Assembly: GCA_000310025.1 (NCBI GenBank)
Contig: FN648606.1
Location: forward strand, 73,716 to 121,197
Source: Ectocarpus siliculosus
Taxonomy: Eukaryota; Sar; Phaeophyceae; Ectocarpales; Ectocarpaceae
Direction: 5' to 3'
DNA: 47,482 bases
The notes below the pieces were generated by a model, which was not told the origin of the DNA, did no database searches, and saw nothing but the letters and a program-made list of their open reading frames with translations. Within the stretch, counting starts at the first letter, position 1, and each line of letters starts with the position of its first letter. The position numbers and the translations under genes are program-made. Of the stretch, positions 1 through 11,953 are shown piece by piece.

Positions 1-137
1 GGGGGGACCCCCCCTTTTCCCCCTTGTGGCCCCAAATTTCCCCCCCCCCCCCCCTCGGGGTTTTTTTTTTTTTGTTTCCCCCCCCCCCCCCCCTTTTTTT
101 TAACCCCCCGGGGGCCCCCCCCCCCCCCCCCCCCCCC
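1..137. other. Low-quality homopolymer contig edge
   Basis: Runs of C, G and T with almost no mixed sequence fill the first 137 bases, and normal complexity begins abruptly afterwards. This is the look of a degraded read end at a contig edge, not of biological sequence. Any 5' exon or promoter of the first gene may be lost here. Confidence 0.75.
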
Positions 138-158
138 ACGCTCCGAACAGCCCCGGCG

Positions 159-3100
159 ATGAAGAAGCAGTGGGAAGAGGCCATGAGTGGGGGCAACACC
201 CCGGAGACTCCGCACAGGTCGAGAAGAGGGTCGACGAGCATAGACGGGAGCGTTGGCCGCGGTGTACCGGGTAACATCTTCTCTCCGTGTGCAGGTGGGT
301 GGGCAACAGCAAACCTTCTTGGGTGTGTGCGTTTTTTGTTTTGGGAAAGACGGCGCAACGAGTGTTGGTGTTGTTGAATATGGCGGGGGCGTATTCATGT
401 TCTGCATGGCTCAGTTGTTTCCAGACCTAAGGGAGAGGGGGTGCAACGCGCCGACTGTTGCTGAAACGGTCGGACGTGGCGGATGGGGGTGTGCGCTGCT
501 GCTTCCTGGGTGGGAGGTGGTGACCATGAATTGGTTTGTCAGCTGCGGTCGTTTCGTGTGCTTTTTTGCTGCGCCGTGTTTTACGGTGACACGATGATGA
601 CACGGAGAGTGATATCAGAGAGGCCAGGCGAGGCATGGGAAAGGAACACCCGAGAAGCTGCTGGTCACATGAATGCGCCTCCCCCCCCTGCCCTCGCGCG
701 CGTGTCTTGGCTTATTCCGTATCTACCCAAATTCCCCTCTCTGCCCAAATCTCGAGCGTCCCCGCCCCCTGCTTCTGCCACTCCCTGAACGGCCCAAAGA
801 CCGAAACTGCTCCCATTTCCCTCCGGTGTTTGCAGAAACAGCTTATTGGTCAATGGTCTATCAACTAAGGCATGAAAATCATGCGTGTACCCCTTCGAAC
901 TTTGCTGGCGTGTTTTTTTTTTTTTTGTGTGGACCACGCACGCATCAGCCCGGGGACTCGGGTCGTCCTTCGGACCCGTGGAAGGCGTCGTCACCAGGAC
1001 CGGCCGGGCGGGGTCGGTGAACGGGGTCGGCGGTAGCGGCGTCGGCGGCGGTAGCCTCAGCCTGAGCGGCGGCAGCATTGGCGCCGGTCTCGGCGGGGGC
1101 GGGGGCGGCGGCGGGGGCGGCGGCGGCGGTGCCTCGATCTCCGTCCTGGGGACCCACCTGCGGACGTACGGGTGGGTGAGGGACGAGGAGGTGTCGGAGT
1201 GCATGAACGCCTGCGGGACGGAGTTCACCACCCTGGAGAGGCGCCACCACTGCCGGTGCGTTCGTTGCTCGTGGTTATACGCATTTGGTGTGCGGGCGCA
1301 CGAAGCGGGCGCATGATTTTGTCTCCTTCCTTTTCGTCTAATGTTGTGGTAAGTGGCGGGATGAGTCTGTGCACGTATCAACAACACAAGGAACAAGAAA
1401 AATGAGTTCACCACCCGGGACGGGCCCTACCGCTGCCGGCGCGTTGGTCCGTTGCTTTTTCGATTGTGCGGGATAGTCTATGTTGAACACCCGCCCCCCC
1501 AAGAAAACAATTAGTTGCGGCGGGGGGCGTCTGTGTTCTCTTTCGAAACAAAACGATATTTGAAGCATCCAAAGAACACTGCTGTGGTGCGGGAGACGAG
1601 TTGCTGTCTAAGACGCTTGGCAGGTAGGATGTGTGTGTCAGGGTTTTTGGTCTCCTTTTCGATATTCTGTTGTTGGTGGTGTGTGCAATGAGAACTGTTG
1701 TACTCCTCTCTACTGGTTGGAACTCTGCAAGGTGCATGAACTTTCGTTGTTTTTTTGTTGTTGTGGCTGTTGTTACCCTTTCTGTGGCTGTTGTACCCTT
1801 TCTGTGGCTGTTATACCCTTTCTGTGGCTGTTGTACCCTTTCTGTGGCTGTTACACCCTTTCTGTGGCTGTTGTTACCCTTTCTGTGGCTGTTGTTACCC
1901 TTTTTGTGGCTGTTGTTACCCTTTCTGTGCCTGTTGTACCCTTTTTGTGGCTGTTGTTACCCTTTCTGTGGCTGTTGTTTCCCTTTTTGTGGCTGTTGTA
2001 CCCTTTCTGTGGCTGTTGTACCCTTTCTGTGGCTGTTGTTACCCTTTTTGTGGCTGTTGTTACCCTTTCTGTGGCTGTTGTTACCCTTTCTGTGGCTGTT
2101 GTACCCTTTCTGTGGCACCGTGGTTCGTTTGGTTTGCGACTCTGTTTTGGGCTCGGGCTTCCGCGACGTGCCTGGGCACCAGCCGGGGTAGCTGTCTTGA
2201 GAGACGAAAGGCCTCGCCACACTCGGTGCACTAAACACCATCGAACGTCCTGAAATCTTGTCGGTTTTTGTCCACCTTTCCTCGCACGTGCTTCTGGCAT
2301 CGCTTTGACCGTGCACACAATCATCCGTGCGTCTGTCGCACTAGCGCTCTGCTGGCGAATAAATGAACATGCGGGGTAGAGTCGCCACCTCCAATTGTTT
2401 TTCAAACGAGGTGCAGTCTGGACTTTTTCTTCCTTCACCTTCTCCGGTGGAGGAAGGCAGGAAGGGTCAGGTCGGGTTCAACTTAGTTCACCGGAAGTTG
2501 TGACATGTTCTTCGCCTTCCGCTCGCGGCGCATCGCCATCAGCGAACCTGGTGTGTTGTTTGTCGATTGATCATGGAATGCGCCATGCATGGTTCGGAAC
2601 CAGCGTCGCTTGCGAGATATGAAAGCAAGTACCGAACCATCCCGACAAGCAGCAATCTCGCTTCCCTCCTGATCTGCCCTTTGTTGCCGCGGTTGCTCTC
2701 GCTGTTCGTTGTTCCTCGCTGTTGCTGCTGCTTTTGCTGCTGCTACTGCTGCTTTTGCTGCTGCTACTGCTGCTTCTGGTGTCCAGATGCTGCGGGGCGA
2801 TCTTCTGCCAGAACTGCAGCCGGCATCGTTGTCTAGTGCCGGAGCCGGTGACACCCCCCGGAAAGGATCCCCTAGACCCGACAAGGCCTCACAGGGTATG
2901 CAACGCCTGCTACGCCGACGTCCAGGCGTCTCAGGTACGGCTCTCTGCCGCTGCAACGGCGGATTTCGTCGTCGCTGTTTACAGCCTTCCGTCGATTGTT
3001 CTCTGCCTGGTGTTGACTGATTTGTCGTTGCGCTGCCGATGCTGCGGCTGTTTGTTGCTGCTGGCGCTGGTTGTATGCATGAGGTTGTCCAGGTGTTGCG

Positions 3101-6100
3101 TGCGGTCGCGCAGTGTTTTTGTTTGCTGTCAGTTCAAATTTTCGCAGACCTTCGAGACACGAACTATGAATATATTAGTTGCTGCTCCGCTTGCACCACC
3201 TCGGGACCTCCACGCATCTTGCGGGGTAAGTAGGTGCACTGAACTTCGACACTTCGTTGTGATAAACCAACCAACGGGCTGTACGTGGGTGGGAACTATG
3301 AGAGAGCTATGCATGCTCTGGTGCATCATCATGCTTCTTTCTCTTCCCATGCATACTCCCCCCCCCCCCCCCCCCCAACTGTCTTCCACTTTCCACTATT
3401 TCCCCCTTCTGCTACGACCGTCGTTGCACCTGTGGCTCCGTGCTCTGTGCCCCTCTCCCTCGCCACATGTGGCCATCATTCACCGAAATAGGTCTCTCCC
3501 CGCTTCTCACAGCACTTGACCAATTGTTTACCAAATAGTGCCACCCCCCCCACTCTCGGGGTCAATGGTCTAACGACAACGGCATGCACGACTGTGAGTA
3601 CTCCCTCCCCCCGCCGCTTTCGCCACACTTGGCCTTTCGTTCACCGAATCATGCCATCCCGCCTGGTCTCGCAACGCTTGGCTTTGCATTTTTGCTGATT
3701 CGTATATCGCGTGTGATTCTCAGGAGGAGTTGCTGTCGAAGGTGAGTAAGGCCCGGAGGCACAACGACTTCAACACCGACTCCGCGGCGAGACACTGCAA
3801 CCCCCCCTTCGGATTGGACCTGGCGCACGAGGTGGGTGCTACAGCAGTACAGCAGTACAGCAGTGTCCTTTGCGCGGACTCTTCGCCCGGCGCGACGCGA
3901 CTCTTGAGCCACTAACGTGTGTGGTTGGCTTGGACCTAGCGCTCAATTCAGATAAAACTCCGTACGGCTTGGCATTTCGCCGACCCTTGTCCCCGCGTGA
4001 CTTGGCTCCTGAACCACTGCCGAAAGCGGTAGGCTTGAACCTGGCGCACCGTACGCGGACCCTTTTGCCTGCGTGACTTGACTCTTGGACCACTACCTCG
4101 ATGGGAGTGGTTGGGGTGCTTCCTCCATGGAAGATCGCGATTTTGTTGTCGACAGGATCTCGCGGGACGTTTTACTGCCATCGAGTGCTGCAATGTGCGA
4201 CAGCGGATTGTTTTTTTCCCATCAAAATTGATTGATGAGTGTGAATCCGAGAATCGCGCGGAAGTTTGGTGCATCGATGCAAGCTGGTTACCGCATGTGA
4301 CGGCGTACTTGAAAACGCCCTCGGGCCGATTGCGGAAATGCTCAGTTGCTCCGCTTCCCGACTGGAGGGTGGGTGCCCATGCCGAACGTTTTCCTAGTCG
4401 GAACTCTCTCTCTCCGGATGAGAGATGATGTGAGATATTTTCGTTGCCTCCCTATTCGGCACCGACCCTCCCTCCTCCTGTGACCTGCTTCTCTGCCGAC
4501 ATATGCAGAGGGCCCGCCAGCCCAGTGTTCTAAGATAGCTCAAAGTCGAATGTGATGAGTCAGTAGGTAGCCCGCTCGTCGTCCATCCCCCGCACGGCGC
4601 CTCCCCCTGCTTTTGCCTAACTCGGCCCTTTGCCCTCATCAAGGATCTCTCTCTCTCCCTCACGATTCCATGCCTGCGTGTCAGCAGGTGCGAAAATCGG
4701 CCAACACGCTGAACAACATCCTGGAACGGCGGCAGGGGTGCGACTGCGATGGGATGAACCTCATGCTCAGGCCCGAGCAGAGAATTTCGCAGTCACTTTG
4801 TCGCGGTGCTATCGGCCTCGTCTTCGTCACTATCGCCAAGGTTCGCTGTCGTCGTTGTTGTTATTGTTGTTGTTGGCGACGTGATCGCGTTCATTTTGGG
4901 GGTGCAGGGTTGGCTGTGTGCGATCGCTTCTGACAGTTTACCCTCCAGGATATAGGATTTAAGAGTGATGCTGAATTTGTTTTTTGCCACCCAGTCGTCG
5001 GCCAAAATCACCCCCCACCCGTGGTATTTGTTGTTTCCCATGTGCTGTCCTCTGCCAACAACGTTGGTCGTATGTTTCACAGCATTGATTGAATGTTGTG
5101 TCGCTACCTTGTGTTGATGCTGCTGCTGCTGCTGCTGTTTCAGCAGTGCCACCATCTCTTTGCGGACAACGCCGCAGGCCGAGCGTATCTGTATGCTACC
5201 ATCACGCTCACTCAGACCTGTCCGCCTCTTCCTCGTGCCAAGTCCAACGATGAATGCTCTGCCCCGCTCTTGCTATCTGTACCATCACGCTCACTCAGAC
5301 CTGTCCGTCACTTCCTTGCCACAATTGACGCTCTCTGCCCTGCCCTTGCTTGTTTTCTCGCCGCGAAACGACGGGAAACAAAAAAACCAGGCGGGTTTCC
5401 TGTACGCTGCGGAGGCGGGGACGGGTCTCTGCGTCGCCAGACTCCCGGACGGCAACTGGTCCGCGCCGGCGGCCGTGCAGATGTTTGGTCTCTCCTGGGG
5501 GTTGCAAGCCGGATGCGAGGTAAAGGAAAGCAAGGTCGCGGATGTGATCTACGGATGTGTTGGCTTTTTTCTTGCGAATGAATCAATGTCGTATATATTT
5601 TTTTTTTGATTGTAGAGGAGCCCGCCCATTAGCATTTTTTTTTGTTTTTGGAGGGGGAGGAGGGCTACCTTTGTTTCATCCGACGAGAAAATCGCATGAG
5701 ACGCATCGCTTGATGGGGAGAAGGATGCCTAACACCAGCTTGTCCCAGCCTCCTGCAAATCAGCGTATTTTTTTCTCGTGCGATGTTCTGTTCACGCACA
5801 GCCCTTGATGGGAACCACGTTGACGTCGGGAGGTGTCCCGCTTATCGTATCGTATCCGCGCTGTCGTGTGCGTGACGCTGTCGATTTCGAGTTCCGTGCT
5901 CTAGCTCTGCTGCTGCACTAGTAGCGTGGTTACTGTGCTATCTTTCCCCCGCTTGTGCGTTGGTCTTCCCTCGTACGGTTGTCTATCTTGCTCGCTTTCT
6001 CCATTCCCCCGGCCTGCAGTCGTGGGGCTGACGTTGCTATCGGCTTTGTACATCGGGGCATCTTTGTTGGGTGATGCACTGGGACCCCTATCCTTGTTGG

Positions 6101-9100
6101 AGAATGCACTGGGACCCCCTGGGATAATACACTGGGACCCCCAATCCTTGTTGGGTGATGAACTGGGACCCCCCCCCCCCCTGGGCCCGTTCTTTTATCT
6201 GCTTGAAGCTTTGCTTGCCTTGACTGGCCTGTGTTCACGGGCTGAATTCGACGTGAACGGGTGAGCTGTAAGGGACAAACAACCTAGGATGGGATTTCTG
6301 CGCAGCTGTAAGTTTGTGCACAGGACGGCCTCGCGCCCGCGAACGGCGCACAGAGCTGATGTGCTTCTTCCGGTGCTGCTTTGCTTGGCGTCTGCTTTTG
6401 CCCTGCTTTTGCTGCTGCTGTGCCATCAGGTTGTGGATGTCGTGATTCCCTTGAGGTCCGATGCTGCCGTCGAGATGCTCAAGTGCGGTGGACAGGTGAC
6501 GAAACACGACATGGGGACGTCAACACCCTGCGTAGACGACGGTCGCAGATGATGATGTCCTTTCGTGTGGTTGGTATCACACACCAGCAGAATAGCGCAC
6601 GTGCACAGTTTTTTTGGCGGCTGACGACTCTGACCGCCCGCATAGTGTAGGAATGCTGGCCTTTAGCAGGCGCTTGCGTGCCGACTCCCGATGGTGCGTG
6701 GCGCGCACGTGCATTCCAGCGGTAGGCTTTTCCGGCGCGCTAATTACCCGTGACGCGCACGACGCATCTTTTCTTTTTTTTTTTCTCGCAATGCTATCGC
6801 TGACGAGTCTGGCAATATTGCACCGGGGTAGCCTGAATCTTGTCCTGACATGCCACATATTTTTGCTGCCTCCGCCTCCTTCTGCCAACAAGTTCGTCGT
6901 CAATGTCGGGACGCATTACGGCCGAAGCCCTGCTGCGAGTTTTTGGGATCATTTGCCTCTGCCATGAATGATACATGCGCATCCGAGATCGCAAGGTTTT
7001 CCATTTTTGTTGTCGGGAGAGGTCCGCAAAAATGCTGTTTGTCGTTGGCCGGCCGGCTTGCGGGGGTCTCTCCCTCTTGCCGACCTTTCCTTTAGGAGCA
7101 ACCTGCATGTGTTTCTGTCTGCCAGCCTCCTGCCGCGAAGGGGCAACAGACAGTACTTCTCCCCCGCCGTTCACACTAGAGACTCACGCTTCGCGCTATT
7201 TTGCGGTGCCCCCCCCCGTCACTGGTTGGTTCTGACCAGGCGTACGCCAATCTCGACGCGGCCGTGGCGGTGGGCCCGATGGGGAGGTCGGTCGGCTCCG
7301 CCGTCGGCGGTCGATCGTGGCCCGGGGAGGCCCCGGCTGTGGATTTTGTGAGTATGGTATGTAGATTGCACTTCTTGGCCGGTTTGCGTTTTGCCGCCGT
7401 CGTCGCATTGCCGCCGGTTGTTTTCTCGCTGGGTCTTCTTAGTTTTTTTTGTTTGGTTGTGCTGTGTGTCTTTTCGAGGGTTCTATCGCCCCCAGCGTTC
7501 CGCTTCTTCCGAAACAAAGTGTCTCGTCACCCGCTCGTGTCGTCCTTTCGGCCAACAAGCCCTCTGGATGCACGGGTGTTTCCTCCGGCCCTTAGCCCTA
7601 ACTCGAGTGAGTATTGCGATGCGCGCCCGCATATGCAGGCGTGTTGTTTAGACGGCCCCCGTCTCGCCGGCTCATTTCCGTGAAGTAACCTGGGTCCAGT
7701 TTTTGCTTTCCGTGCCATCAGTATTCAGTATCGCCTTGTAGGTTTCCCATGCCTGCTCCGCCCACCGTTCCAATGCTTTTCACTCCGATTTTCACTCTGG
7801 TACACCACTCTCTGATTCGCTACTCTCTTACTGTGGTCCGCTTCACTCCCTGCTTTACTCCAACGCCTCGCCCGATTTCACTCGCTCTTTCTCTGATTCA
7901 CTCTGCTTTCCTCTGACTCACTACGTTTCTTGCGGCTTCACTCCCCCCTGCGTGACGTCGCTTGTGCTTTACTCCCAGGGTTTCATTTCGCCATTCCACA
8001 TCACCCTAAACTCGGCCATGCTCTGCTGCACCGTAATTCACTTCAATTCTCTCCATTGCACCTAGAGTCACGACCGTCTTCATTCGGCTTCACTCCCACT
8101 GCTCCCCGTGGGTTTCACTGCTCCAGTCCGGTTTGTTACTCCTCGTAGTGCCGGCACCTTTTGGTGTACATTGTTTACGTTCCATTCCTGATTACTCCGT
8201 TTCGCTTCACTCCATTGCACTCCGACGCCGCTACAACCTGGGTCACTCCGCAGAAAATATCTTCGGTCATTCTGTACGCCGGTTCACTCTACGTCTTTTC
8301 CCGGTTTTCTCCAATTCATTTCCATTTTTTCTCCGGCTGACTCTGATGGAGCTGTGCGGTTCGTGTTGTCGTGCCGTTCCCCATCTCATGTCCACGTTCT
8401 CTCTCACACACACCCAACACTGCTGTCCAGGCTGCCCGCTACAGCCTCTCCAAGGGCCTATTCGCCGGGTTCGGTGTCGGGGCCGGCTTTCTTCGAGTCG
8501 CGGACCGAGTGAACGAGCGGTTCTACGGAGCGCAGGTGGGTTTCTGGGTGGAACGGTGTCGCGACGCTTCCTCGGGAGCCGATATTCTGAGGAGTTGTGA
8601 ACGCCGTGTATGTATTGAGAGCGATCGTTTTGAGGCGAGCTTGGTGTTGGCGCACGTCCATGTTCTGGGGGAGCACTGGTAGATGGGGTCAACCCGAGAC
8701 GGGCGTTCCCAAAGCAGGCCGAACGTCGACATGCGCCGCTCTCGGATAACCGGCGTTCCATTCTGTGTAACAGTCGATGGTTTTGAATCCCCGGAGCTCG
8801 CCGCGAGGGGACCCCCGGGATGATGGACGTGCGGGTCCACGCTCTGTTCCTCCATTGTGTTGGGGACCATCTCCGCAGCAACACGATCCTTCACGCTCGA
8901 GTGCAATGTGCTGGTCGGTGGCATCTATGTTTCAACTTCTCTTTTAAGCCCAACCACGCTGTCCGAGCGATCTCTGAAGCACCTCAGTCCCATCGAACCT
9001 TACCCTGCAGTCGGCAGGATTTATTTTCTTTGAAGGTTTTGCTTTCGTGTGACTATTCTGCCATCGCATCCTGTCGTTGCCGTCGTCGACCGCCCTCTCC

Positions 9101-9328
9101 GGGTGACCTACCGAGTGGTTCCAAGTCGATTTGTGTGCGGAGATAGCGAAAATGGCTGGCATCCCTCTTACCGCGGTCTCTGTGCCCTCTCCGCCCATCG
9201 AACCTGGGCCTTCGTATCGGTTGATGTTGTCACACGTATTTTTTCCCTCAGGTGTCGCCGCGTAACCTGCTGGGAGGCTTGATGCCTCGACCGCCGGCGG
9301 CGAACCCTCTCTACTCTTCTCTGGGAAG
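159..9328 (+). CDS. FYVE zinc finger - SYLF (DUF500/Ysc84) domain protein, CFS1-like
   Basis: Spliced gene; exons read as 159-270 (tentative first), 949-1255, 2787-2934, 3724-3831, 4688-4840, 5391-5519, 6430-6495, 7240-7347, 8431-8535 and 9252-9328. Every junction keeps frame with GT..AG, and the introns inside the SYLF domain are all phase 0. The order is a short basic N-terminus, a Gly-rich stretch, then the FYVE finger (WVRD, RRHHCR, CCGAIFCQNCS, HRVCNACY), a linker, and SYLF (VRKSANTLNNILE, VARLPDGNWSAPAAV, GPMGRSVGSAVGG, ARYSLSKGLFAGFGVGAGFL, PRPPAANPLYSSL). FYVE domains bind PI3P on endosomes. SYLF domains bind phosphoinositides or actin, and the plant protein with this order, CFS1, works in endosome/autophagosome traffic. 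The same role here is inference. The true start may lie off the contig. The C-terminus is uncertain: reading through 9328 stops at 9408, while an acceptor at 10344 could add a final exon ending at 10511. Confidence 0.85.
1765..2116. repeat. Minisatellite, 20/21-bp unit, 17 copies
   Basis: A head-to-tail array of the unit TTGTTACCCTTTCTGTGGCTG and a 20-bp version lacking one T, counted as 17 copies with few substitutions. It lies in the intron between the two FYVE exons. Because unit lengths mix 20 and 21, all three plus frames stay open across it, producing false open reading frames. Confidence 0.95.
2718..2777. repeat. CTG/CTA/CTT trinucleotide tract before a splice acceptor
   Basis: A tract of TGCTGC, TACTGC and TTTTGC words makes up the polypyrimidine side of the acceptor at 2786 that opens the second FYVE exon. 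It is probably non-coding. Confidence 0.8.
3855..4115. repeat. Degenerate ~100-bp tandem repeat derived from exon sequence
   Basis: Three diverged copies begin near 3864, 3962 and 4051. Each has the form GCGGACCCTT..GCGTGACTTG..CTTGAACCACT, and the first two end in GGCTTGGACCTGGCGC. The same tail closes the preceding coding exon at 3811-3831, so the array appears to have grown from the exon 4 / intron boundary. Confidence 0.7.
5197..5307. repeat. 83-bp direct duplication in an intron
   Basis: A 28-bp stretch at 5197-5224 recurs without change at 5280-5307, and the sequence after each copy (CTCTGCCC..CTCTTGCT) is recognisably related. It lies in the intron before the exon at 5391. Confidence 0.9.
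6061..6182. repeat. Short tandem repeat, ~30-38 bp unit
   Basis: Four copies carry the core CACTGGGACCCC, three of them preceded by CTTGTTGGGTGATG-like sequence. The last ends in a poly-C run. Intronic. Confidence 0.85.
7770..8360. repeat. Degenerate TTCACTC-word intron
   Basis: The intron between the exons ending at 7347 and starting at 8431 is C/T rich and contains the word TTCACTC or a close variant about every 20-30 bases. No open frame or other feature is visible in it. Confidence 0.75.
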
Positions 9329-11940
9329 GTATGGTTGTGTGATGGGGCAGGGCAAGCGGCATAGAAAGTCTAACGTTCAACGTGGCGATGATCAGGTTTG
9401 CGCTGGATAGGTTTCCTACAAGCCTGCGCGCGTGTTTCCCTGAAGGATTGGATGGTCGTAGGCTACGCGCGCTGCCAATTGTTGGACGGGCGAAAGGGGT
9501 AGGCTTGACCTCGCCCCCCCCTCCTCGCGTTCGTCCCCAATGCGCCTCCAGACTGGAGATTATCACACGGAAGTAGATGCCTGGCGGCTAGACGGAAACG
9601 GTGCGGTGGAGAACAAGACTCATCCAATGTACTGCATACTTATTTTTGAACCGACGGCGCACTCTGCAAGACAGTGCGGGCGAGGGTTGGCACGAACTTC
9701 GGTGCTGCGAACATATTTTTAGGGGCTTCACCAGTGGTTCCATCGGTCGTTACAAGGAGTGGAGGGTGGTGGCCTTCCGGCAGCTTGGAAAGTTGATGCT
9801 GTCATTTGTCTCGCTTGCTTTGCCACTCTTTCGGGGATTTTTGTGTTTTTTGCGTGGTGGCGTCTTGCACCAGAACATGCTCGGAGGCCCCGGGATGGTC
9901 GGGTTGACATGTACATGTAGAGGGAAGCGGCCTGCAGTGCTTGCGGTAAAGCGCTAATGATCAGGCCTGTCTGAGTTACCCGCAGGTCTGCGTCTTGATG
10001 GAACGCGTTTTGGCAATGCCAACGGAGGTTGATGGAACATTTCGGTGGTGCCCACCTTGAGCGCAGGCTCTTCAAGGGCGGTTGGTTTTTGTGGCACTAC
10101 CCGTCCGCTGGGTTCTGCGAGATCAGCTCCCTATCTTTACGTAGTGTCGCTTTTGTTGCGATTGGCTGCTGCCGTTGCCAGAGGCTCTTTTTGTACCTTT
10201 TCCACACCTGTTTTCGCTGTTTTGTCGGGGACTGTGGTCGTTAGACTGAAGTGCTTGGTCACGAGTCGCCGCCGGATTTAGTTCAACGAAACACAACAAA
10301 TGCATCAACTCTTTTCAGTTGTGGGTTTTGTTTTTTCTCTAACAGAATGCGCAACGGCTGGACTGTATCCATATCGCTCGACAAGCGGACGGGAGCTCGG
10401 GGGTTCCAATTTTTCCTGATCCTGGTAGCAGCTTGCCCTTGGAATATTCATGGGTTGAGGCGGAGACATAAAGGTGCGCTGGAACTCCTGCGCTGTACGC
10501 GTACATTGTGAAGCTGCTGGTGAATTCCGAAGTCAGAGACTAGTCACAGAATGTAAGGTAGAGAGACTACTGTAAGTACAACCATGTCCGGGTTCATTTG
10601 CGATCCAAGGCGATCTATCACCGATGGTATCCACCTCACGGCAGGCCTGCACATGCACGTACGTGTACATTAGTGGCCACCTTGGCCAGCGAATGCGCTC
10701 CGAAGGCAGACATGTCAGTGCGGTGGCGGTCTCAAACATATCGACAGCAACCGGAGAAGAAGGTTGGGATCCGGCGGGTAATAGTCCATCCGGGATCCAA
10801 CCCGCTTTTTCACTCCACTGCTGACCATGGCACAGACGGAGAGACAAACACGTTTCCCATGTTCATGCTCGGGCACACCATGCCTTGCGTGTTTGCCGCA
10901 CACCACTGCTGGTCGAACATCGGAATCCTTATGGACCTGCTGTTGGCATGGCTATCTTGGTCGGTGGCTCCACGCAGCACGCTGCCAGGATTCGGCCTTT
11001 CGGCGACCTCCAGATTGGTGAGTTTCAGCGGAAAGGGTATATTGGTGAACGTGAGCGAGGTGCACGATGTATTTCAGTCCCACAGATGTGTCCCTTCCGT
11101 GATCAAGTGAGACTTTGGATGGCAAAAAGTGCTATACAGTCTCACGAATTTGCACTGTCGCTTGTTCTTTCCCCAAACCACAAGGGGGAGATCCAGCCCC
11201 ACCACGCCACCACACCACCCACCACCACACGATATCCTGTATCCACGTCACTGCGGGCCGCGTGTTCTCGAACGTAGTTGGCTGTTTGGTGAGCGGGTGT
11301 GCGTTGAAGACATGGCCGTGCTGTAGCGGTCCCAGCCAATATTGTCGCCAGTTCGAGGAACGTGCGCACAATCCATGATCCGACAAAGACGACCATTCTG
11401 TCTGTAGAAAAATACTATAATAATGTAGGGTGAAGCATCTGGCCCACCCCCCCCAGTGGGCGGGGGTTCCATAGGGTGATAGATGCCGAGTCTGCGAGAA
11501 CGGCCGAGACGTGTACTGCGCGGCTATGGTCGATGCTGTGAATCATTTACAAATCCGCAGCCCCGAGTGACCGATACGTGATGAACGTCGGGACGTCCAT
11601 GCAACGCAGACCATGTCATGTTCATGTTGGTGAGCTGAACGCTGTATTGAGCCAAGTGCATTCGTGTAAGCTACCAATCGTTGGAGGTACAACTGTACTG
11701 CTGTTGTGTTGTAGCAAAGGCGAGCATGTTCCTCCGCTGTTGACTTTGAGAAATATTTTTAACCAACTTCCTGCGGGAGCGGGTACAGGGTCGTGGAAGA
11801 TCCGTTCGATTGCGCAAAGTAAGCAATGAATAATTGCGCGTACTGGGTTGCTGGGGTGCTGCCTGGAACGCAGCGTGTCTCGCACCTTGCACAGCATCGC
11901 AGATAGACTATAGACTATAGACTACGCAGGGTTTGAGTCG
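9329..11940. other. Gene-poor stretch after the FYVE-SYLF gene
   Basis: No protein family is recognisable in any frame. An acceptor-like CTCTAACAG at 10336-10344 is followed by an open frame to 10511 that could be a last exon of the FYVE-SYLF gene, since the phase fits a donor at 9328. A run of ACCACC words lies at 11195-11228. Otherwise nothing is seen. Confidence 0.5.
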
Positions 11941-11953
11941 TCACCCGCGGCTC
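11941..11953. repeat. Target-site duplication, left copy
   Basis: TCACCCGCGGCTC is identical to 12289-12301 on the other side of the SINE. Confidence 0.85.

Larger units (their letters stand above)
1141..2934 (+). other. FYVE domain, split over two exons
   Basis: The WxxD motif (WVRD), the R(R)HHCR motif and the RVC motif are all present, with eight zinc-ligand cysteines divided between exons 949-1255 and 2787-2934. The join falls inside the codon after HHC (CG + A = Arg), giving RRHHCRCCGAIFC. The first cysteine pair is spaced C-x3-C (CMNAC) instead of the usual C-x2-C. The finger should bind PI3P if it folds normally. Confidence 0.9.
4688..9328 (+). other. SYLF (DUF500) domain exons
   Basis: Six exons encode a continuous SYLF domain: 4688-4840 (VRKSANTL, then RGAIGLVFVTIAK), 5391-5519 (GFLYAAEAGTGLCVARLPDG), 6430-6495 (VVDVVIPLRSDAAVEMLKCG), 7240-7347 (LDAAVAVGPMGRS), 8431-8535 (YSLSKGLFAGFGVGAGFL) and 9252-9328 (the PRPPAANPLY end). 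All introns inside the domain are phase 0. The 22-codon exon at 6430 is easy to miss but is required, because it supplies the strand that usually reads TDFVLVLNSxxAVxxF. Confidence 0.88.

Noticed and set aside
665-1414. 249-codon minus-strand frame with a poly-Pro run
   Set aside because: It is antisense to the Gly-rich part of the FYVE exon 949-1255. The Pro run is the reverse of the Gly codons.
1631-2253. Long overlapping plus-strand open frames of Cys/Leu/Val repeats
   Set aside because: They exist only because the 20/21-bp minisatellite has no stops in any plus frame. The array lies in the intron between two clear FYVE exons.
8267-8884. 205-codon minus-strand frame
   Set aside because: Antisense to the SYLF exon 8431-8535 and without recognisable domains.
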